Assembly (NCBI RefSeq): GCF_029784165.1
Contig: NC_073695.1
Coordinates: 100,319,306-100,383,305 of the forward strand
DNA length: 64,000 nt
Source: Wyeomyia smithii
Lineage: Eukaryota; Arthropoda; Insecta; Diptera; Culicidae
Reading direction: 5' to 3'
Shown: positions 55,801 to 64,000 of the stretch, one piece after another
Layout: each line of letters starts with the position of its first letter
Position numbering within the stretch: the stretch's first letter is position 1
Made by a program: the position numbers and the translations under genes
The notes under the pieces: model-generated
The model's database searches: none
Told to the model about the DNA's origin: nothing
The model's input: the letters and a program-made list of their open reading frames with translations, nothing else

Positions 55801-57789
55801 TGAGATGAATAATTGAGCAATGATTCTAGTTTCAAGATGGATATGAAAGCGTTGTGAAAAATGGTTTGTTTTACAAAATTCAGGATAAATCTAGCTTATT
55901 TTACTAAATATAAAATGCTGAACGATTCCATAAGAGCACGTAAGCATATTTAGTTTATTTGTTCAATGATTTCGTGAAAATTCTTTTTGAATATCGGCTT
56001 AATGAGATGAATAATGGAACAGTTCCCCTACCATAATTATTTCTACACGATTTTTAAAATAACACGGCTTCGTTTCACACAGTTTCTCAAAAAAGCGGTT
56101 TTATCTTGCACGATTTCTCGAAATAACACGTTTTTTTGCATGGGGCGCGTCCCCAGTATAAAAATAGAATCGGGTTTACTTACAATGTGCAGCGCAGTTC
56201 GTTCTATTTTTTGAATTTGTTCATTCTATCCCTTCGCCTAACTTTTTTGTTCATTCGTTCTTGAACTTATGATCTATTGATCTATCATTTCAATCATTTT
56301 AATCGAAATATCATGAACTTCAGCAGAATCCAACAATGAAAAAAAAACTGATTTTCATCACTTTGCCAAATCCACGGTGAATTTTTTTTGACCGTGATAA
56401 AATAGTTAAAGGACTGCACATGTGCTGGCACGAATTGAATGGGTCTCTTATTAAAACTTCCATAACACATATTGGTTATGTATAATACATTAGAGTCAGC
56501 ACGCAATACGATATGTGTTATGTTATTATTGTTAGTACGTTTTTTCATTCGTTTCTATCGACGTTTTGTTCCAACTGGGTAATTAAGCCACTCTACTTTT
56601 ATTACATATGTTTTATCAAATCTAAAATTACGGTACAGCAAAACCACCAATCCATGCACACCACATCATTATAAAGCTTGTCAGATTCTAAAATAGAATC
56701 TCGCATGTTTTTTTCCTGTTGGGTACATTCTCCACTGCGACCAGAGATTTGATCTTTTGTGGCGGGCCCGGATTTAATGTGAGCCTCATCAGGGTGTCGT
56801 ACCACTATTAGGTTCAATGATTTCCACTTGCTGAATATCGCATATCGCATGTTAGTTACCGTTGTTAACCAGAACTACCACCGTATCATGAAATAATGAA
56901 TTATTGCAATACTTTCAAATGGAAAATTAGTTTGTTTCTGTTTAGCGGAAGCTAGTCGATTTGCATGCAAAAAGAAAGTTAAGCAAACATTTCCGTATTG
57001 TAACCCATACAAATGCTGCATGCTCACGGACACTGAAAACAGTATTCCTACCGGTGTAGTACTAGATGTTTCGCATGCTGCACACTCTTTTCTCTTGGAA
57101 TAAAATTAATTCACAGTAAAATAATTTCCATAGAAAGATCAGCACAAAATAACAATCGCTGGATAAAAATTTTGCAATTATTTCCGCCGGTAGAAAGGCT
57201 TCAAAAACTGCGATGACGACAACGAGGATGACGGCGCCATCGCCGGTGCCGACGATAGCGGCCCCCTCCTACCACTGTTAGCTCGTTCGTCTTCCAACTG
57301 ACTACCGGTGCGTTTTTGCGGGTAAAACACATTGCGCGAACAAGTAACGTTTTTTTTTTTTTGAACCGAAGTTTTTCAGTTATTCAACACAACACCCCAA
57401 GCAAGCGTCACCAACAAGTTCCCTACGGCAGTCGCTATAGGTGCATCCGAAACTTATCCCGCTTGGCAGCTATTTCTGCGCCGTGTGTGCAGAAACTTGC
57501 AGCATAATTCAATTATCGTTTCGAGCCTGTCGCGAAATTGTTCTTCACCGAAGCGTGCATCAGAACGTATGGAGAACGATGTTAGGTTAGGCGGGGAACG
57601 AGGGCATAATTTTTTTCAGTTTTAAGATGTGAATTGATAAAGATTGATTCTACTAGAATATGCTTATTTAAATTTATTCGAACTGGTGTGGGCAATCCAA
57701 TTTCTTCACTTGATTCAAATATTTATAAAAATTGCTACGGCAACTGAAAAAAATAGATTGAGAGCTATAAATTTAAATTTACTTACCCA
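52853..57789. other. AT-rich DNA with small repeats, no gene assigned
   Basis: I note an imperfect palindrome with GGTTACCTAGGTTACC and CTAGGTAACC at about 55658-55725. A short tandem of CACGATTTCTCGAAATAACACG-like units (about 33 bp) lies at about 56045-56140. A CG-rich block with ACGACAACGAGGATGACGGC lies at about 57180-57500 and could be promoter or UTR. No domain-bearing reading frame was found. Confidence 0.4.
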
Positions 57790-59292
57790 AACTTAACCCA
57801 ATATAGCGAAAGTTGTTTTAAACTTTATACAATCGGAAAAACTCTCATAACCATACCTTATGAAAAAGCACCGTTCATCACGAATGTTGGAGCCTGCAAC
57901 AATGACAGTCGGAATGCCAAAAAAAGTAATAATAAGGCGGTTGAGGTAGGACTTCCTATTTGAGTGTTTCTTTTGCAAGTATCAACCACTTTGTGTAGTA
58001 TCAGGCCGAGAGTTGTCATGCAGTAGAATCACTTTTTCGTGCTTCTGTTCATGGTGTAGTTTTTTATTGCGCAGTGCTCGACTTAATCGCATCAATCAAT
58101 CGTAAGTACCGTTCCCCAGTTCTGTTCGGTTTTAACAGCACACAATAAATAATACCGACCCGAATGAAAAAACGGAATAAAACCGTCTCATTATCGGTAA
58201 CAAAGCGATAATACAAAAAATCCTTCTCTGTCGGAGGAGCAGTTGTCACAGGCGAAAAACCATATGCTTAACGTCCCTTGGGTTTCAAGTACTGTAAAAC
58301 GGGGTAACATTGATCTTTTTTTTTTCACTTTTTCGTGAGTATTTATATATTTCACAACTGAAATTACAGGTTTCATATTTTTAGAACCAGTAATGGCATT
58401 CTTAGAACTTGAGAAGTTAGTTTTTGAATCCCTTCGAAAATCTTGAACAATAAAAACATTTGTTTTTCGTCGTTATTTCAATTTTCCTTATTTGGGGTAA
58501 CTTTAATTAGTTTCAATTTTGAACAGTTTTTAAACCTTTTTGAACTAAAAATGTTTGATAATGCTTTGATAACATGTTCAGAGACGCTTCCCGGATTAAC
58601 ATCACGTTCTCTTTGACTGCTCTTTCTGTGGTGGATAGCCCTGTCCTTGCACCTAGCCGCGTATGTACTGCGAGTCATTTTTATACCATATGTAATTTTA
58701 CCTTTCGATGATGAAAAACGTAAACGTTGGTCGCGGAATGTGCCAAAAGTATTTTGTAAGTCAGCAATCGTTGTAAAATGTTTGTGTTCAGAAAACGTAT
58801 GTTGATCATATATGAAAGGCCTTTCCAACAAAGGAGGTATCAATAGGCCAGCTCTAGCCTCTTACGTTCTATGCTCTAGCCAAGACAACATAAAGAGCAT
58901 AAAACTGGACTCTCTTAACAAATATAAATTAATTATCTGTAAATGTAATAAATTTGACTATTTTTTTTCTAGTTGATTGAGAAAATTAAAAAACCGATTT
59001 GGAAAACATGTCAATGAATACGAAATGTTCAATATTCGATTAGTATAAAGTTTTGATTCCTCCTTTTCAGTGTCTTTGAATGTTTTAATCTATTTTTAGG
59101 CGGACGGTCTTCAACATCGAAATAACCGTCTTCAAAGCGATAAAACCACGTTGTTTCACTTAGAGTAGCATATCCGTAAACGTTTTTCAAGTCCCTAATG
59201 CGCTTCAGCCACCGTTATTTTTGTATGAATTAAGAAAAGTACCACTTTCCGCAAATGTCGATCATTTGGTACAAAATCAGACATTTTCACAC
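57790..59292 (-). pseudogene. mariner-family transposase, broken and interrupted
   Basis: The minus strand reads MSDFVPNDRHLRKVVLFLIH (59290) and KITVAEAH, a frameshift, then VYGYATLSETTWFYRFEDG and YFDVEDRPPK, the N-terminal DNA-binding domain of mariner-type transposases. After unrelated sequence (about 58292-59090) it resumes near 58290 with YLKPK, EKDFLYYRFVTDNE (catalytic GDE-type block altered), GIIYCVLLKPNRTGERY (about 58170-58120) and HEKVILLHDNSRP (second Asp, about 57995). A degraded C-terminus runs to about 57790. Several stops and shifts exclude function. Confidence 0.75.
58292..59080. repeat. Insertion in the mariner transposase, GGGGTAACATTGATC start
   Basis: ACTGTAAAACGGGGTAACAT at 58291 and TTTGGGGTAACTTTAATTAG at 58491 are related starts about 200 bp apart, of a kind common in mosquito non-coding repeats. 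The open frame at 58478-58843 (minus) has no recognised domain. The right limit is approximate. Confidence 0.45.
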
Positions 59293-59534
59293 AACTAAAA
59301 CTATCGTTTCAAAGCGGTTTCTTTACCACGTTCACCAGCGCCATTCATTAACAAAAAGGTTTTTTTATATGACTATTTTAACGCGGTTCCCAGAGTTCAA
59401 ACGGGTTTCAAATTAACTTATTTACTTTCAAAGTTTCCAGAATACAAATACCGAATATTCACAGGGTTGTTTAAGAGAAGTGATTTGACAGGGTTTTCGA
59501 TCGGTATCTTTACGACGTAACCGGCCCATCTCAA

Positions 59535-60890
59535 CCTGTTGACTTTGTAAAAATCGTGACCCTCGTATCGATGCCCGCCCTTCGGATCACACCGATCACA
59601 GCGATGTTAAACAGCAAACAGGAAAGTCCATCACCTTGTCTCAACTCTCTGCGCGATTCAAAGGGGCTCAAGAGTATCCCCGAAACAGCACATCACTTGC
59701 TCCATGGTGGCCTTGATCAGTGGAGTCAGTTTATCCGGAAATCCCTTGTTGTGCTTGATCTACCATAGCTGTTCTCGATCGATTGTATCACAGGCCACCG
59801 TGAAGTCGATGAAGATGTGCTGTGCAGGCACGTTGTACTTGCGACATTTCTGTAAGATCTGTGGGATCGAGATCTGGTGCATGGTGGCACGGGGTTTCAT
59901 GAAGCCCGTTTGGTATTGGCCCACGAACCTCCTGGTTAAAGGTGTTAGACAACGGGTCAGGATCTGTGAGAGGATTCTGTAGGCGGCATTGATAAACGAG
60001 ATACCGCGGTAGTTGCGGCACTTCAGCTTGTCGCTCTTCTTGTAGATGGAGCAGACGACTCCCTCCATCCACTCGTCTCTGCGGACTTGTTTTCTTCCAG
60101 CTTCCCGATCTCACAAAAAAAACTTCATGAACATCGGGGCTGGTACACGGTCATCTGCTGCTGGTGCTACTAGGTCAGTTCCTGCTCCGCTCCTGTTTAT
60201 CGCATCGCTATTCAGGTGTCCATCGAAGTACTCCTTCTACCTGTCGATCACCTCGCTGACCTAGCTCATTGGCCGGTACCACAAATCCGCCGTACCTTCT
60301 CTTCTTTCCTGCAAACCTCCTGGAGCGCAATAATGTCTAAGTGGTGGGGTTCTAGCTGATCCAGCAGAATCCGGTCGCCAATCGGGGTGTTTAGCGATCT
60401 ACAGTTCCATGTACCGAGCTTCCGATCGTCGTCCTTATTTCATCCCCTAGGTCGTTGCCGATTGTTTCGATCCGTATTCAATTTTCAATTGTTCGCTGTG
60501 TTTTAATTTTTCGGCATGCTGCCTTACCAGGGCTGCGGATGCCTAGTCTCGCGAATGGGCTGCCGTCGTGGGTGTAGTTGGAGATACCGCATTTCGTAAT
60601 TCAGCCGTCCGCTCCGGATTAGACGCTGTTTGAGCCGCCCCTATCATGGAAAACAGATGCTCAGGCAAGCTGCCATCCTAGGAGAACCCTTCCCTGTCAC
60701 CATACGACCAACTTCCCACTGGTTCATCGATCATTTCTTGATTCCTCGTATCCCAGTCGGTACCACGTGGAGGTAGGGATAGGAGTTGCTGGACATTCTG
60801 CTTTGGACCACACTGGGGTCTATTTCATGCCAACTAGTACGGTTGTACTACTGGTTCGCACTGCCCAGCCGTTTACTAACCCTGTAATAA
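59535..60890 (-). pseudogene. LINE remnant of the 11-kb family: endonuclease start and RT boxes
   Basis: The minus strand begins at about 60420 with a TWNCRSLNTPIGDRILL-like endonuclease start and HLDIIALQEVCR (about 60330). The endonuclease core is deleted, and RT follows with GVVCSIYKKSDKLKCRNYRG, FVGQYQTGFMKPRATMHQI, HIFIDFTVACDTIDREQLW (box A) and a RQGDGLSCLLFNIA-type block near 59615. The N-terminal 450 bp (60430-60890) look like the 5' leader. The Asp of box A and the surrounding helix are partly altered (FTVACDTID for FKAAYDTID). Same family as 11231-12589. Confidence 0.8.
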
Positions 60891-60918
60891 TGCTACTTCT
60901 TACACTTTCTCGAAAGTA

Positions 60919-61030
60919 AAGCAGGTATTAGACGAAGCAAATATTTGCTATTTTTTAATACAGATTTTGTTTTGTGCAAATAAAAATCGTACCAAAAATA
61001 GCAATTATTTGCTTCGTCTAATACCTGCTT
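60919..61030. mobile_element. Hairpin MITE, 112 bp, AAGCAGGTATTAGACGAAGC ends
   Basis: The arms AAGCAGGTATTAGACGAAGC plus AAATATTTGCTATTTTT and the inverted complement at 60993-61030 pair over about 37 bp with one mismatch and a loop of about 35 bases. TA precedes the left arm and TTA-like sequence overlaps the right end. A solo arm lies at 34273-34312. Confidence 0.85.
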
Positions 61031-63268
61031 AGGGCACGACTAAAAACATTTAACAAATAAATCCTTAAATCACGGATTTCGAAATTAACGTGGTATTATC
61101 AAGTGCTACGTTTAGGGTATTTTCGATAAAAACAAGGGCCTAACTTTTTTATCTTAGAAAACTAAAAATAAAGTTTGTTCCGCAAGCTCCGTTATTTGAA
61201 ACAAATTTTTTAAAGATTTTTTTCTCTATCTTTGAAAATAACCGATTCAAAAATAAAACACTCCTTTTGCAAAAGTGTTTTCGGACGACTCTTAGAGCTT
61301 TCTCAAACAAACATTTTGCTATACTGAAATCGTAAAAATCCCAATCCGTTTGAAGCTATTGACGTTTCTCATAAAAGTACGCTCTTTCCATTTGTCAGTC
61401 GTTCTTTCTGGAGCAAACATAGAAATATCTCTTGGCTTCATTTCGAAGAACACGTTTGACAAATGGAGAAATTTAAAAAAATACATTATTGTTCATATTT
61501 AAATGAATGCAATTTAAAAACATGATAAACATTAATATTAATAGTTTTATAAGTTTTGCCTTCCAAAGTATACATATTTGATATTTTGGTATTTTTTCTT
61601 GAAACCAGAAATAATTACGTTCAATTTAATGCAAAAACATCAAAAACCGATTGACTGTTCCTGAATTGATATTTACGTTGTTTTTTTTTTTTTTTTTTTG
61701 TTGGGTTGTTAGTGTTGGGTTGTTAGGGTGGCCAGTAGAATCGGCCTCATAGAAAATATTTAATAGTCAGAAATTCATATCCGGTTGATTAGTCGTTTTT
61801 TCTTGGATCGAATTATCGAATTGAAGATAATTATTTTTAGTTTGAGGAAAAAAATCCGGTAAATCAAATATGAGTAGTTTTGAAGATAAAAATTTTGAAG
61901 TTATTACAATTTTTGTTATGTTTTCAAATCGAATTTACTCAAACACAAAAAGTATCTTGCTATTCATTTTCTCTATATGTAAATTCAAATGTGCCCTTCA
62001 AAATCAAGCCAAGAGATTTTTGTCTTTGTTGTTTACTATCACCGATTTCAGCATCGCAAAATATTTATCTTGAAAAGTTTTAAAAGTGGTCCGAAAACTG
62101 TTTTAATCTAAGAATTTAAATAAAACAGCCTTCTCTCTTTTAAAATAGTTTAAGAGGTTGAGTATAGAGCACGACCGCAAGATTAATTTAGAATTACGAC
62201 AGTTTGTGTTATGTCAATGAACTTTTTGCATTAGGTTTGGCATTTCACTCATTTAGCATCATATTTGATTGTCATTTACCAACGTCACGGGATTATTCTG
62301 GTTCTCTTGTTATTCTTCTTGTTGTCTTCTTGTTATTCTAAATGAAGCAATATTTTTACATGTTTTTCACAACCCCCTCACCCCCCAGGGAACCATCGTA
62401 GCATTTGGTCAGAAAATGTCAACTCTTTCTAAAAAAACGTAGCATCAGAAAATTCCTTTATACCACCCCCCTTCTTCTTCTAAAAAATACTTTAAAAACT
62501 GTATCATTTTTAAAAAAATATTTGAAAAAAATCACTGTGTTCAAATCAACGTCATACATTTGAGACAGTATTTCATATGATGTTGACTGCGCTATACATC
62601 ATTGTCTTCTGCTTTATGAATATATGTATTATTATACGCTCAAATTATTATACTTATTATGAATTATGTATGTAGTTATACGCTCCAAGTCTGTAGAAAA
62701 CACAGAAAACATCCACGAATTTGCCAAAAAATAAATTGCTGAGCCTACCAGCGTTGAAAACAAACAAGTGTTTTACAAATGTCACAGATAAAAAGATTTC
62801 AACAGCTCCCGCTGCAGTGAGCAGCGATGTTTTAGTGTTATTTTAGTGTACATTTTTTTGCAAAAAAAATGCCCTGTCGATTTCAATCCAACCCTCCCCT
62901 CCCTTGTCACAGCTTGTCACAAAACGATCAGGACCCCCCCATCCTATCCCATGAATGCAATGTCATTTGTGTATGCTCCTCTACGAGCAAGCAAACGAGG
63001 CATAACAATAATACACACACGCCATCGGCACACTCACAGCTATTGGCAGTGGGTAAATCGGTAAAAGCAAACGCGACGCGACAGGTCCGGACATACTGCT
63101 GTGCAGTACTGCGGTCCGCCGGTTGGCCCGTCTGCTGAGGAACGCTGTGATCGAACGAATCACCTGCTCAGCTTTGCTGTGCTGAAATCATTTACTGCTC
63201 TGCCGGTTTCGGGTCGAGCCAGTTTTCTGTAAGAATCACGCATCATTTTGTCGTAGTAATCAGTCATA
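61031..63268. other. AT-rich DNA; T19 run; G+C-richer block near 63000-63220
   Basis: A T run at about 61681-61699 is followed by a GTTGGGTTGTTAG duplication and TTAGGGTGGCC. The 62880-63220 stretch is less AT-rich with several overlapping short frames but no recognised domain. No RNA gene was seen. Confidence 0.4.
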
Positions 63269-63690
63269 TTATATTATGCCAATGGTTTCACAATATAGAT
63301 TATACTGATGCATCATTCGATTTATGGGACCATTTTTTGCATAATTAGTTTTGCACTGTTTTTCTGAAAAAAGTTTTCCTGTTCCCTGATGCCGTGAAGG
63401 TGTATAGAAGCTGAGTTGTGATAGTAATGCAGATGAGTCTATACGATTCGAAATAATGTCCTTGACGAAGAATAGCATTGCAAATTCGCGGCGTTGTTTA
63501 AGTGTTTGCAGATTAATTAGCATGCAACGTGCTTCATACGAAGGCAGTGGAAATGCAGTCCAATTCAAGTTGCAAAGCGCGTATTGAAGGAATTGTTTTT
63601 GGACTTATTCTACACGTTTTTTGTGTGCGGCAGGATTCCATATGAGATTACAATATTCTACAATAGGTCTAACATATGTAATATACAATA
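63269..63690 (-). pseudogene. LINE C-terminal fragment (RT thumb region)
   Basis: The minus strand reads YVRPIVEYCNLIWNPAAHKK from about 63680, one stop, then VQKQFLQYALCNLNWTAFPL, PSYEARCMLINLQTLKQRRE, FAMLFFVKDIISNRIDSSAL and YAKNGPINRMMHQYNLYCE to a stop near 63269. LEYCNLIWNP and LPPYEARC-type motifs are typical of the C-terminal domain of CR1/R1/Jockey-like LINE ORF2 proteins. It is 5'-truncated at about 63690 next to an ATATACAATAGTGT short repeat. Confidence 0.8.
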
Positions 63691-64000
63691 GTGTATATAC
63701 AATAGTGTAATAGTGTGCGTAAACTTTAAATTGCGTTTAATATTCTAGAAAACAGGCACCAATCACGGCTGTGTTCTTTCAAACTGACGCTGCTGGTACC
63801 CTACGTTGCCTGATATCGCCTCCAGGCGATGCACGGAAAGCTGCAGGCAACAAGAGACGAGAGTAAATTTAATTCCTCGCGATTATGATGTTTGACTTTC
63901 TACTTGAGTCCCGTAATTTTGTTTTCCCGTCGAACATGTTTTTCTGTTCTAATTTCTTGCTCTCGAGTCCGGCGTTCAGTGGTTGTCGGGGAGGTTTCAA
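63691..64000. other. No gene seen
   Basis: GTATATACAATAGTGTA repeats at 63675-63715; the rest is unremarkable up to the window edge. Confidence 0.5.

Overview
This window reads as intron and intergenic DNA of a culicine mosquito, probably of the Aedes group. That placement is an inference from gene structure (short GT-AG exons in very long AT-rich introns), from a still life (Tiam-type Rac GEF) gene, and from repeat families I recognise as mosquito repeats. These include tRNA-derived SINEs, RTE, Jockey and CR1-like non-LTR retrotransposons, an ITmD37E Tc1/mariner element and piggyBac-type TTAA MITEs. I see no bacterial or plasmid features.

Layout. 1-11,220: a 1.3-kb dispersed repeat, then three in-phase coding exons on the + strand (2884-3628) of still life (sif), then a second copy of the same repeat, two small hairpin elements, a SINE and T-rich DNA. 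I find no further sif exon, so the intron after 3628 appears to be at least 60 kb. 11,230-17,700: a decayed LINE reverse transcriptase, an (ATT)n tract that looks like the tail of the next element, a nearly full-length two-ORF LINE with a PHD-finger ORF1 (minus strand), and a degenerate 130-bp-period repeat. 18,295-18,600 (minus): an isolated exon-like reading frame with a hydrophobic leader. 21,674-27,355: a dense transposon nest. It holds an ITmD37E element with intact terminal repeats and TA flanks, split by a SINE with a 12-bp target duplication; a MITE built from an 18-bp minisatellite; and a 0.7-kb block duplicated directly, part of it present a third time inverted. 27,356-29,400: a decayed RTE element. 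30,655-31,443: the relic of a divergently transcribed histone H2B-H2A gene pair, including traces of both 3' stem-loops.

33,818-35,628: a degenerate TTAA-type element. 36,098-37,925: a SINE with perfect target duplications, split by a 5'-truncated LINE that has its own perfect 14-bp target duplication, a poly(A) tail and an intact 448-codon RT-tail/RNase H frame. 38,643-44,640: an RTE fragment with a 16-bp tandem expansion in its endonuclease, followed by a Jockey-clade LINE with decayed ORF1 and ORF2. 46,020-57,780 is mostly unique intron-like DNA with an inverted pair of dispersed repeats, a 586-bp piggyBac-type MITE and a 0.97-kb terminal-inverted-repeat element. 57,790-61,030: a broken mariner transposase interrupted by another repeat, a second LINE of the 11-kb family and a hairpin MITE. 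63,269-63,690: a LINE C-terminal scrap.

The only host coding sequence I can support well is the sif exon triplet. Almost everything else is mobile DNA at different stages of decay, and its nesting gives a relative insertion history. I did not find a new multi-gene functional system. The most informative observations are the histone pair relic and the nested insertions with readable target-site duplications.
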